From Streptomyces pyxinicus (lineage in GTDB: Bacteria > Actinomycetota > Actinomycetes > Streptomycetales > Streptomycetaceae): a stretch of DNA of 64,000 bases. The notes under the pieces are model-generated. The model was not told the DNA's origin, did no database searches, and was given only the letters and a program-made list of their open reading frames with translations. Below are positions 45,649 through 54,671 of this stretch, in pieces; the stretch's first letter is position 1, and the number at the start of each line of letters is the position of its first letter. The DNA lies in assembly GCF_024753135.1 (NCBI RefSeq), contig NZ_JANUGP010000002.1, positions 372,001 through 436,000 on the forward strand, in the 5' to 3' direction. The translations under genes and the position numbers were made by a program.

Positions 45649-45797
45649 GGGCCCTCCTGGCACGATGTGAGCGGGCGCGGGCGCCCCGGGAGGTCGTGGC
45701 ACCGTGCCACCACACCCTACACTCGTTCCATCGACGCGAGAAAACAGAGCGAGAAAATATCGGTATGAGGTGCTGCCGACCGACAGGGGGTTCACTG
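45649..45797. promoter_or_regulatory. divergent promoter region of the zeta and HTH-HNH genes
   Basis: A 149-bp gap between two divergent starts. It is AT-rich relative to its surroundings around GAGAAAATATCGGTATGAGG, and contains CTCG...CGAG arms. Control of both genes by the HTH domains of the fusion is likely but unproven. Confidence 0.5.
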
Positions 45798-47591
45798 ATG
45801 CCACGTCCGGCCAAACCTGCGCAGGGCAAATACGCGGGCTTCGCGCGCTCCGTGCGCGCGCTGCGCGACGCCGCCGGACTGTCCGTGCAGACCCTCAGCG
45901 ACGCGAGCGGCGTGCCACTCTCATCCGTCTACGCGGCCGAGAGCGGCACCCGCCTGCCTACCGAGGAGAACTTGGCGGCGATGGCCCCCGCGCTCGGTAT
46001 CGAAGTCGAGGCTGCCGCCGAGATGCGCCGGTCGGCCGACCACGACGCACGGCTGGGCTCACCAGCTGCCGCCGATCCCCACACGCTGCGGACCGCCGCG
46101 GAGCTTGCCGACTGGCTATCCGCGCTACGCGCTCGTGCCGGTATGCCGACCCTGCGCACTCTGGCCTCGGTAACGGGTACGAGCCCCTCGAGCCTGAGCC
46201 GCCTGTTCAGCGGACACGTTCATCTGCGGCAAGACCAGCTGACTACCATTCTCGAAGCACTTGGGGCCACCGAGCGCGAGCGGGATGAGGCTGTGGCGTG
46301 CTGGCGGCGGCTGCAACGCGATCGCGGCAGCAGGCCCAGCTCGCGCACACTTGCCTTGCTGTACGGAGCCGCCACCTCGTGCGCCTATCCCGGCTGCACC
46401 GTCCCCCTGATCAGGCGAGACGGTGAACACTACCGAGTCGCCGTTGAGCTCGCCCACATTGAGCCCGGCGCCGATGCCGCGTACCGGGAGCACTTCGACA
46501 ACCTCGTCTTGCTGTGCCCTCAGCACCACCGCAGCCACGGCAACGCCAGTCCCGAAGATCTCAGAGCTTGGAAGGCCGTCCAAGCCACCCGAGCCCGGGA
46601 AGTCGCCCACTCGCACGATCAGTTGCTCCTGGGCATCTTTGAAACGTTCTTCCTTCGCCGCCCTACCCTCTTCGTCGCAGAACCCGGCGACGGCGACGAC
46701 CACAGGGCAAGACGTCGGGAACCGGCACGTTACCTCCAAGACGAGGTGGCACCGTCGGCAGCACGGATGCTGCTGGGTCGCGTCCTGCGCGACTGGCGCG
46801 AGGAACGCGGCCTGAAACAGCAGGAGGTGGCGCGCCGACTGGGCTTCTCGCCTTCGAAGCTGAGCCGGACCGAAAGCGGACACCACGAGATCAGAGAACA
46901 GGACCTGCACCGACTCCTCGCCCTATACAAGATCACCTCCTTGCGGGAGCAGCAGGCGCTCATCGACCTGGCCCGGATCGCCGGCCAGCCCACCTGGTGG
47001 CATCCGTGGTCGGCGGTGGCCCAGCGATACCTGCAGACCGTGGTGAGCTTCGAAGACCTTGCGGTACGCATCCGCTCCTTCGACGTCCTCTACCTGCACG
47101 GCCTGCTGCAGACGAAGACATACGCCCAAGCACTGATCGAACGCGGACGCGGCACTCGCGACACACACCTGCAACTGGTCGACCTCCGCAGCGAACGCCA
47201 CACCAGGTTCACCACCGCAAAGCACAAGAAGATGATCTGCGTCATCCACGAGGGCGTACTACGCCACCCCGTCGGCACCCGCGAGGTCATGGCCGAGCAG
47301 ATCGACCACCTGATCACCCTCTCCCAGGACGACAACCGCTTCCAGATCCGCCTGGCCGAATTCGACGGCTTCGACATGCCCATAGAACTGGGCGCCACCA
47401 CCATCTTCGACTTCGAAGGCCGCGTCCCCAAGATCGCATACGCCGAAAGCCTCGACGGCGGACTCTTCATCCAGGACGAGACCATGGTGGAAAACCGGGA
47501 GAAGGCATTCGACAAACTGCTTGTCCGTTCCCTAAAACCCGAGGCCACACGGCTCAAGCTCCAGCAACTCGCCTCCGACCACTACACCTGA
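45798..47591 (+). CDS. HTH-HTH-HNH-XRE-DUF5753 fusion protein
   Basis: A 597-residue multidomain protein: HTH 1 (about 12-70, VRALRDAAGLSVQTLSDASG), HTH 2 (about 98-165, TLRTLASVTGTSPSSLSRLF), an HNH nuclease module (195-248), a third XRE HTH (about 325-385, LRDWREERGLKQQEVARRLG), then a DUF5753 domain to the end. HNH residues are C195-x4-C200, H220 (VELAHIEP), N235 (FDNLVLLC), C240-x2-H243 and H247, a complete zinc-bound HNH pattern. ATG 45798 follows AGGGGG. The C-terminal half is duplicated as the next gene. I know no named family with this order. Confidence 0.85.
   Translation: MPRPAKPAQGKYAGFARSVRALRDAAGLSVQTLSDASGVPLSSVYAAESGTRLPTEENLAAMAPALGIEVEAAAEMRRSADHDARLGSPAAADPHTLRTAAELADWLSALRARAGMPTLRTLASVTGTSPSSLSRLFSGHVHLRQDQLTTILEALGATERERDEAVACWRRLQRDRGSRPSSRTLALLYGAATSCAYPGCTVPLIRRDGEHYRVAVELAHIEPGADAAYREHFDNLVLLCPQHHRSHGNASPEDLRAWKAVQATRAREVAHSHDQLLLGIFETFFLRRPTLFVAEPGDGDDHRARRREPARYLQDEVAPSAARMLLGRVLRDWREERGLKQQEVARRLGFSPSKLSRTESGHHEIREQDLHRLLALYKITSLREQQALIDLARIAGQPTWWHPWSAVAQRYLQTVVSFEDLAVRIRSFDVLYLHGLLQTKTYAQALIERGRGTRDTHLQLVDLRSERHTRFTTAKHKKMICVIHEGVLRHPVGTREVMAEQIDHLITLSQDDNRFQIRLAEFDGFDMPIELGATTIFDFEGRVPKIAYAESLDGGLFIQDETMVENREKAFDKLLVRSLKPEATRLKLQQLASDHYT
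46674..47591 (+). repeat. tandem duplication, copy 1 (3' half of the fusion gene)
   Basis: This 918-bp segment matches 47947-48864 at a constant offset of 1273 bp with no gaps. The first ~95 bp are only moderately similar; from about 46770 onward the copies differ at scattered single bases. It covers the XRE-DUF5753 part of the fusion. Confidence 0.95.
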
Positions 47592-47925
47592 GACCAACAA
47601 CGCGTGCAGGCCGGAGGAAGCAACAGCGAATCCGCGTCTGGACATCCCGAAGGACGCACAAGAGCCAAGAGAGCGTCCCCGAGGGGGAACACCGAGCCAG
47701 CACACACAGTTTCGGCCACCGACGAGCGAAGCCCTGACGGTGGCCTCGCTCAGGGCCGGGCGGCGAGCCATCCCCCGCCACGGCACGTTTGCGGTCGGAC
47801 ACAAGAACCACGATAAGAATCTTTTGCGATTACTCTCCCGGATACGTAGCGGTTGGGCACCATGGGCATATGGAGGGATCGCCTCCCTCTCACCCTCGAA
47901 CTCGTATCGGCACAAGGAGCAAACG
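47592..47925. other. gene-free spacer between the duplicated regulators
   Basis: No gene is supported. The 3' part holds the ribosome site AAGGAG for the TTG start of the next gene and an AT-richer stretch near 47800-47835 that may be its promoter. It contains no second copy of the HTH-HNH half, so the duplication is partial. Confidence 0.5.
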
Positions 47926-48864
47926 TTGGTCAAGCAGTTGCCAGGCATCGTTGAGCCTGACGATGGCGACGGCCACAGGACCGGACGTCGCGGGGTCGTG
48001 CGATACCTCCACGACGAAGCATCCCCCTCCGCACCCCGAATGCTGCTGGGTCGCGCCCTGCGCGACTGGCGCGAGGAACGCGGCCTGAAACAGCAGGAGG
48101 TGGCGCGCCGACTGGGATTCTCGCCTTCGAAGCTGAGCCGGACTGAAAGCGGACACCACGAGATCAAAGAACAGGACCTGCACCGACTCCTCGCGATCTA
48201 CGAGATCACGGCTCCGCAGGAGCAGCAGGCGCTCATCGACCTGGCCCGGATCGCCGGCCAGCCCACCTGGTGGCATCCGTGGTCGGCGGTGGCCCAGCGA
48301 TACCTGCAGACCGTGGTGAGCTTCGAAGACCTTGCGGTACGCATCCGCTCCTTCGACGTCCTCTACCTGCACGGCCTGCTGCAGACGAAGGCATACGCCC
48401 AAGCACTGATCGAACGCGGACGCGGCACTCGCGACACACACCTGCAACTGGTGAACCTCCGCAGCGAACGCCACACCAGGTTCGCCACCGCAAAGCACAA
48501 GAAGATGATCTGCGTCATCCACGAGGGCGTACTACGCCACCCCGTCGGCACCCGCGAAGTCATGGCCGAGCAGATCGACCACCTGATCACCCTCTCCCAG
48601 GACGACAACCGCTTCCAGATCCGCCTGGCCGAATTCGACTGCACCGACATGCCCATAGAACTGGGCGCCACCACCATCTTCGACTTCAAGGGCCGCGTCC
48701 CCAAGATCGCATACGCCGAAAGCCTCGACGGCGGGCTCTTCATCCAGGACGAGACCATGGTGGACAACCGGGAGAAAGCTTTCGACAAACTGCTTGTCCG
48801 TTCCCTGGAGCCCGAGGCCACACGGCTCAAGCTTCAGCAACTGGCCACTGACCACTACAGGTGA
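47926..48864 (+). CDS. XRE-DUF5753 regulator, duplicate of the fusion's C-terminal half
   Basis: A 312-residue protein with an XRE HTH (LRDWREERGLKQQEVARRLG) and a DUF5753 domain, about 95% identical to residues 292-597 of the upstream fusion. TTG 47926 is chosen because AAGGAG sits at ideal spacing; an in-frame GTG at 47740 would add 62 residues of non-coding character. The first ~20 residues (LVKQLPGIVEPDDGDGHR) match the linker of the fusion. This standalone form is the usual architecture, so the fusion is probably the derived copy. Unlike typical cases it has no DUF397 gene immediately after it. Confidence 0.85.
   Translation: MVKQLPGIVEPDDGDGHRTGRRGVVRYLHDEASPSAPRMLLGRALRDWREERGLKQQEVARRLGFSPSKLSRTESGHHEIKEQDLHRLLAIYEITAPQEQQALIDLARIAGQPTWWHPWSAVAQRYLQTVVSFEDLAVRIRSFDVLYLHGLLQTKAYAQALIERGRGTRDTHLQLVNLRSERHTRFATAKHKKMICVIHEGVLRHPVGTREVMAEQIDHLITLSQDDNRFQIRLAEFDCTDMPIELGATTIFDFKGRVPKIAYAESLDGGLFIQDETMVDNREKAFDKLLVRSLEPEATRLKLQQLATDHYR
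47947..48864 (+). repeat. tandem duplication, copy 2
   Basis: The second copy of the 918-bp duplication, offset 1273 bp from copy 1, ending at the stop codon in both copies. Confidence 0.95.
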
Positions 48865-48931
48865 CACGCCCCGCCAGGGAGCGGGAAAATTTCGAGTGGA
48901 GCCGGCGCTGTACGGGCTCCAGCCCCTTGAG

Positions 48932-49741
48932 TCAGCGTTTACGCGCCACGCCGGCGTAGAGGGAGACCTGCCGTTCGGTGAGCACGGCGGGCCCGCTGCC
49001 CGGCTCCGGGCGCCACTGGTGTGCGAGTACCAGGCCAGGATCGACCAGGTCCAGTCCTGTGAAGAACCGCTCCACCTCGGCGCGGTTGCGTACCTGGGCC
49101 GGCGTGCCGCGCTGGATGTAGGTGTCGATGATGGCCTGCCACGCCTCGGGAGCGTAGTCGCCGGTGCAGTGGGACAAACTCAGGTAGGAGCCGCTGACCA
49201 GGGGCTCCAGGAGGCGGGCGACGAGCTCGCGGGGGCGCCGGTCATCAGGGACGAAGTGCAGCAGGGCATGGAGGCTGAGAGCGATCGGCTGGTTGAAGTC
49301 GAGGACATCCTTCTCGACGACAGCGGCGATGACATCGTCAGGCTCGGTGGCGTCGGCCTGGACGTAGGCGGTCCGGCCCTCGGAGGTTCCGTCCAGGAGT
49401 TCGTCGGCGTAGACGAGGACGATCGGGTCGTTGTCGACGTAGACGACCCTGCAGTCGGCCGCTACATCCTGCACCACGTTGTGCAGGTTGGGCGTGGTGG
49501 GAATGCCGGTGCCGACGTCCAGGAACTGACGCACCCCCTGCTGCGCCAGATAGCGTGCGGCTCGGTGCATGTATGCCCGGTTCACGCGGGCCACGGTCTC
49601 GATCGCGGGGAAGACCTCGATGACCGCACGGGCGGCCTCCCGGTCCACGGCGTAGTTCGTCGTCCCGCCGAGGTAATAGTCGTACATTCGCGCGCTATGG
49701 GCCCTGTCCTGGCCTAAGTCCGTGCTCGGCTGCTCTCCCAC
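48932..49741 (-). CDS. SAM-dependent methyltransferase, DUF574 family
   Basis: A 269-residue protein: VGEQPSTDLGQDRAHSARMY then DYYLGGTTNYAVDREAA at the N-terminus, the SAM-binding QFLDVGTGIPTTPNLHNVVQ, the acidic CRVVYVDNDPIVLVYADELL, and YVQADATEPDDVIAA. This is the DUF574 actinomycete family, a Rossmann-fold methyltransferase with unknown substrate. GTG 49741 is used, since the ORF upstream is unlike the family. It lies convergent with the duplicated regulator, 67 bp after its stop. Confidence 0.88.
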   Translation of the reverse strand: MGEQPSTDLGQDRAHSARMYDYYLGGTTNYAVDREAARAVIEVFPAIETVARVNRAYMHRAARYLAQQGVRQFLDVGTGIPTTPNLHNVVQDVAADCRVVYVDNDPIVLVYADELLDGTSEGRTAYVQADATEPDDVIAAVVEKDVLDFNQPIALSLHALLHFVPDDRRPRELVARLLEPLVSGSYLSLSHCTGDYAPEAWQAIIDTYIQRGTPAQVRNRAEVERFFTGLDLVDPGLVLAHQWRPEPGSGPAVLTERQVSLYAGVARKR

Positions 49742-50017
49742 AGCGCCCCCCAACTGGTCGCTACCGCCCGCCCTCTGAGAGAGCGGAGTGCACTTGCAGC
49801 ACCCCTGTCCATACTGACCGCTCACCAGGGTTGTCCCATCCTGACCGCGACAGACCCGACGTACCGCAGGACGGCCTCGACGGACAGCCCGGCACACGAT
49901 ACGAACCGGTCGCAGGCAACCCTGGTGAGTCGACGATCTTTTCATCTCAGTACGAGAAGGGTCGACCGACCGTTCACCCTCAAGTGGGGACGCCCGGCCA
50001 ACATCGAGCTGGAGCCT

Positions 50018-50242
50018 TCAGAGACGGCCGTGGCCAACTGCTGATGTGAAGGCGGCCGCTGCCTTTCCGGAGACCCGCATCACGGGTCCGTTGTGGATCT
50101 TGGAGTCACGGATGAACACCTGCGTTTCGGACGGCTGCGCCATTTCCACGCAGGCGCCCTCCGAGTAACTGTACGAACTCTTCCGCCAGGGCGTGCCGTG
50201 CCGGCCCAGATCCTGCTGCGCTGCGCGCGTGATCTTCTTCAC
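50018..50242 (-). CDS. DUF397 protein
   Basis: A 74-residue DUF397 protein with the single motif WRKSSYSYSEGACVEMAQPS and the tail VFIRDSKIHNGPVMRVSGKA. GTG 50242 has AGGAGG at good spacing. DUF397 genes usually follow an XRE-DUF5753 gene; here the expected partner is missing upstream on the same strand, where only gene-free sequence is found. It may pair with the duplicated regulators of the island at a distance. Confidence 0.82.
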   Translation of the reverse strand: MKKITRAAQQDLGRHGTPWRKSSYSYSEGACVEMAQPSETQVFIRDSKIHNGPVMRVSGKAAAAFTSAVGHGRL

Positions 50243-50677
50243 CGGATACCTCCTACGGTGAACTCCCCGTTGTCCGGATGCAATTGCATCCGGATTGGAC
50301 TAGGTAAGGATCGCCGCCCCACCAGTCGGCTATGCACACCCGGTGAACAATGTCTGATTTCAACCGTTCGTCGTGCCGGGGCCCGGCGCAGCCACCGCTC
50401 ACCGCGGACCGCCCTTCGGGAGATGGCTGCCGGGATGCGCGAGCTGGAAGACGGCTCCCGGTAGCGGCCGGCATATCTCATGCCAGGACGCTCCTCTCGG
50501 CCGCCGGAGTGATCGCCATACGGCGAGCTGTCCCGTTCGACGGCGGTGCTGGAGGTGAAGCTGCGGCGGCGCGTCGAAGCCGACCTGACGGCGACCACTC
50601 GCTCGTCCACCGGTAGCAGCCAGGAACCTGGATGCATGAAAACCCAGGTCAGGGGCCACCCGACCTGAGTTTCACCG
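50243..50677. other. gene-free region before the att-like repeat
   Basis: Open frames on the minus strand are Arg/Ser-rich and family-less, so I support none; a decayed partner gene for DUF397 is possible. At 50639-50672, CAGGTC and GACCTG with flanking AAAC/GTTT form a stem-loop that could terminate transcription near the island edge. Confidence 0.4.
50639..50672. terminator. stem-loop next to the att-like repeat
   Basis: The arms AAACcCAGGTC and GACCTGaGTTT pair with one mismatch around an 11-base loop. It ends six bases before the truncated tRNA copy. Confidence 0.45.
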
Positions 50678-50720
50678 GAGCCCCCTGTCGGATTCGAACC
50701 GACGACCTTCGCTTTACAAG
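50678..50720 (-). repeat. 43-bp partial copy of tRNA-Thr 3' half (att site)
   Basis: Identical to 51629-51671: anticodon loop, variable loop, T arm and acceptor end of the tRNA-Thr gene, but lacking the 5' half. Direct repetition of a tRNA 3' half is the standard signature of site-specific integration by a tyrosine recombinase. It cannot encode a tRNA itself. Confidence 0.88.
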
Positions 50721-51035
50721 CTCAGCCGAGGGCTCGGCATCGCGAACCTGATGGTGATCCACAGGCTGTCGGACCTGCTCTCGGCGGGCGACGCCGGCTC
50801 GCGCGGCCGAGTCCTGGCCGAGGGCCTGCTGGCCGACTGCAGCACTCGAATCATCTACCGCCAGGAGCCCGATCAACTCGCCGCAGCCGCATCCCTGCTC
50901 GGCCTGACCGGCGTGGAGACGCAGGCGGTCTCCGCTCTGACCAAGGGCCGGGGCCTGTGGAAGGTCGCCGGCCGCTCCTCCATCACGCAGCACATCCTGT
51001 AGCTGTTCGACACCGACGCCCGCATGGCTGCCTAG
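50721..51035 (+). pseudogene. 3' remnant of a VirB4/TraC-like conjugation ATPase
   Basis: The frame reads LSRGLGIANLMVIHRLSDLL, then EGLLADCSTRIIYRQEPDQL, then GRGLWKVAGRSSITQHIL, an in-frame TAG at 50999-51001, and LFDTDARMAA before a second TAG. This matches the C-terminus of the type-IV-secretion-like ATPases of actinomycete conjugative elements. It is cut at the 5' side exactly where the tRNA fragment begins, and the internal stop shows decay. Confidence 0.65.
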
Positions 51036-51548
51036 CTAGGGCTTCGCTGGTCGGACGTGGACCTCGAACATCGGGTGCTGCGGATCAGCAAGCAGGTGCA
51101 GCGCGTGGGCGGGGAGCTGTACGAGGACACCACCAAGAGCGGCCGGGCGCGTCCCGTGCCCCTCCCCCTGATCTGCCTAGCAGCGCTCCGTTGGCACCGG
51201 ATGCGGCAGACGGAGGCTGCGCGGCTCAAGGGAGAGGAGCTGTCGCCGTCCTCCTACGTCTTCACCACCCGCACCGACCGCCCGATCGACCCGCAGAACA
51301 TCAACCGGTCGTTCTTCCGCATCACCGCCGCCGCCGGCCTTCGCCGCATCCGCCTTCACGACGCCCGGTACGGCTGCGCCACGCTCCTCACCGCCGCCGG
51401 TATCGCGCCCCGCTTCGTGATGGAGCTCCTGGGGCACAGCCAGCTCAGCATCACCATGGGCGTCTACACGCACGTGACCTCCGACACGCAGCGCGAGGCC
51501 ATCAGCCACACGGATCGCCTGCTCAGACGCCGGGTCGACCGTAAGTGA
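51036..51548 (+). pseudogene. 3' remnant of a tyrosine-type integrase
   Basis: From LGLRWSDVDLEHRVLRISKQ the frame runs to the end of a tyrosine recombinase catalytic domain. It has HxxR as LHDARYGCATLL, then LLGHSQLSITMGVYTHV with the His and the Tyr nucleophile. The N-terminal DNA-binding half and the first catalytic Arg are missing. It directly follows the stop of the conjugation-ATPase remnant in the same frame, so a deletion joined the two genes. It ends about 80 bp before the tRNA-Thr gene, the usual place for int. Confidence 0.75.
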
Positions 51549-51629
51549 CCGTCCGCGTTGAGGTCACCCGTGGATGCCGAACGCCCCGAACCGATCACCG
51601 GCCGAGGCGTTCGCGCTGCTCAGAAAAAG

Positions 51630-51703
51630 AGCCCCCTGTCGGATTCGAACCGACGACCTTCGCTTTACAAGAGCGGCGCTCTGACCAGCTGAGCTAAGGA
51701 GGC
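51630..51703 (-). tRNA. tRNA-Thr (anticodon TGT)
   Basis: Read on the minus strand, the acceptor arms GCCTCCT and AGGGGGC pair. The D arm is GCTC...GAGC, the anticodon loop CTTGTAA gives TGT, and the T arm is GTCGG-TTCGAAT-CCGAC. CCA is not encoded. A 43-bp duplicate of its 3' half at 50678 marks it as an integration site. Confidence 0.93.
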
Positions 51704-51846
51704 GTGGGCGCGGCCGGTGCGGCCGTGCCTGTGCAGTGTACCCACCGAGCGGCGGGGGCCTGTCGAAAATTTCCTCGAAGTTCACTGGTGTCCGGGTACT
51801 GACAGGGCGTACGGGCGACAGGTAGCGTCTCGGTCCAGTTCACCTC

Positions 51847-51862
51847 GGTGGACTGGACCAAC
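51847..51862. promoter_or_regulatory. DasR-like operator upstream of msiK
   Basis: GGTGGACTGGACCAAC agrees with the dre consensus at 11 of 16 positions, including the TGG...CT.GACCA core. It lies 59 bp before the msiK start. msiK is a known type of DasR target in Streptomyces. Confidence 0.55.
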
Positions 51863-51920
51863 CACCTTCCTACAACGGATCGTCCGGCACGTTCCTGCCG
51901 GTAGAAGGGGGCCCTTCACC

Positions 51921-53060
<1,140 letters not shown>

Positions 53061-53079
53061 GCCGGAATCCCCGACGGAA

Positions 53080-53114
53080 CGAAAGGGTCCCGCAGTCGCA
53101 GCGGGGCCCTTTCG
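53080..53114 (+). terminator. terminator of msiK
   Basis: CGAAAGGGTCCCGC and GCGGGGCCCTTTCG form a 14-bp stem with one G-T pair and a 7-base loop, starting 20 bp after the msiK stop. Confidence 0.85.
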
Positions 53115-53261
53115 CGTGGGCGGATCCCGAGCGGAAATACCCCGGCACAGCGATCATTTCGGGTGGGCCGTCAACCCCCTACCCAGAAAGTGCCACCAGT
53201 TCATCCCCCAATAGGGTGACTAAATGTCGCCAAATCATCACCCCGCGCTACCCTCACGTCC

Positions 53262-53750
53262 GTGAAGCACTCCACCACCCCTCAGACGCGACGTGGCCAC
53301 CGGGGCGGCCCTGCCCGCCACATCGGCCGCACTCTCGCCCTCGTCCTGCCCGTCGTCCTGGTGCTCTCCGGGACCCTCGCGGTCACCCGGGTCAACTGGA
53401 CGGGAAGCCCCTCCAGCTCGGTGCTGGCCGCCTCCGACATCTCCACGGTCGAGGCGCCCGCCACGGCCGCCAAGGCCGCCCAGCCCGCCAGGGCGGACAG
53501 CCGCGCCCCGCAGGACGTACTCCGCGACCGGCTGATGTCCGAGCTGCAGGCGAAGAACCCGGGCGTGGTCCTCACCCACCTCCAGCAGGCCGTGAACGGA
53601 CACCCCTCGCTCGCCCGGCACTGCTCCTCCATCGCCCGCGCCCTCGGCAAGGCGGCGGTGCACATCTACGGCGCCTCGCGCGCCCAGTCGTACGCCCGCC
53701 CGGTGTGCGACACGTCCTTCGCCTCGGGCGTGCTGGCCGCGCACAGCTGA
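53262..53750 (+). CDS. small secreted or membrane-anchored hypothetical protein
   Basis: A 162-residue protein with an N-terminal hydrophobic segment (TLALVLPVVLVLSGTLAVTR, residues about 24-43) after an Arg-rich cytoplasmic start, then an Ala/Pro/Thr linker. A C-terminal domain has PQDVLRDRLMSELQAKNPGV, NGHPSLARHCSSIARALGKA and a second cysteine in YARPVCDTSFASGV; the two could form a disulfide. Likely anchored or secreted. No family recognised. GTG 53262 start. Confidence 0.72.
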   Translation: MKHSTTPQTRRGHRGGPARHIGRTLALVLPVVLVLSGTLAVTRVNWTGSPSSSVLAASDISTVEAPATAAKAAQPARADSRAPQDVLRDRLMSELQAKNPGVVLTHLQQAVNGHPSLARHCSSIARALGKAAVHIYGASRAQSYARPVCDTSFASGVLAAHS

Positions 53751-53860
53751 GCCCCAGCCACCTGACGCCGGTCGCCGGGCCGGTGACGGCTCCCCGCGGA
53801 GCACGCGCGGAGCACGTCGCGGCCGGCGACCGGCGCGCGGGCGCCACGTACAGTGCGGTC

Positions 53861-54592
53861 ATGACCCATCCGAACGCCGCGTCGCGCCCCACTCAAGCCG
53901 TGATCCTGGCCGGTGGCCAGGGGTCACGGCTGCGTCCGTACACCGACGACCGGCCCAAGCCGATGGTCGAGATCCCGGGCACGGGCACTCCGATCATCGG
54001 CCACCAGCTCACCTGGCTCGCCGAGGAGGGCGTCACGGACGTGGTGGTCTCCTGCGGCCACCTCGCCGACGTCCTCCAGAAGTGGCTGGACTCGGCCGAC
54101 CTGCCGGTCTCCGTCACCACCGTCGTCGAGACCGAGCCCCTCGGCCGCGGCGGCGGCCTGCGCTACGCGGCCGCCCGTCTCCCGCACCCCGAGCGGTCCT
54201 GGTACGCCACCAACGGCGACATCTGGACCCACTTCTCGCTGCGGGACATGGCCGACTTCCACACCGAGCGGGACGCGGTGGCGACGCTCGCGCTGGCCCG
54301 GCCGCGGATTCCCTGGGGCGCCGTGAAGACCGACGGCTTCGGGCACATCACCGACTTCATCGAGGCACCGCCGTCGACGTTCGAGATCAACGCCGGTGTG
54401 TACGTGTTCTCCGCCGAGTTCGCCACGCTGCTGCCCGAGCGCGGCGACCACGAGCGGACGACGTTCCCACGGCTGGCCCGGGAGCGGAAGCTCGCCGGGT
54501 TCCCGCTGCCGCAGGGGTCGTACTGGCGGGCCATCGACACCGCCAAGGACCTGACGGAGGCCGCCAAGGAGCTGTCCGCGCTGGGCCGGTAG
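53861..54592 (+). CDS. sugar-phosphate nucleotidyltransferase (GlmU/RmlA type)
   Basis: A 243-residue nucleotidyltransferase: the nucleotide loop QAVILAGGQGSRLRPYTDDR, substrate contacts PKPMVEIPGTGTPIIGHQL and ETEPLGRGGGLRYAAARLPH, and a GYKxxxxx-equivalent GSYWRAIDTAKDLTEA at the C-terminus. It lacks the left-handed beta-helix of GlmU, so it would make an NDP-sugar only. Substrate not clear; mannose-1-P or glucose-1-P are likely. Followed by an 18-bp perfect hairpin. Confidence 0.85.
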   Translation: MTHPNAASRPTQAVILAGGQGSRLRPYTDDRPKPMVEIPGTGTPIIGHQLTWLAEEGVTDVVVSCGHLADVLQKWLDSADLPVSVTTVVETEPLGRGGGLRYAAARLPHPERSWYATNGDIWTHFSLRDMADFHTERDAVATLALARPRIPWGAVKTDGFGHITDFIEAPPSTFEINAGVYVFSAEFATLLPERGDHERTTFPRLARERKLAGFPLPQGSYWRAIDTAKDLTEAAKELSALGR

Positions 54593-54609
54593 CCCCGGCG
54601 ACCGGAACA

Positions 54610-54654
54610 GAAGGGCCCCGTACCCGCCGCTCTGCCGCGGGTACGGGGCCCTTC
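54610..54654. terminator. bidirectional terminator
   Basis: GAAGGGCCCCGTACCCGC and GCGGGTACGGGGCCCTTC form an 18-bp perfect stem with a 9-base loop, between two convergent genes. Confidence 0.9.
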
Positions 54655-54671
54655 GCCGTCGTACGGCCGGT

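Noticed and set aside
50239..50637. A 132-codon minus-strand open frame upstream of DUF397
   Set aside because: It is Arg/Ser-rich and unlike any XRE or ATP-binding partner; at most a decayed gene.
50678..50720. A second tRNA gene
   Set aside because: Only the 3' half is present; the D arm and 5' acceptor are missing, so it is an attachment-site remnant.
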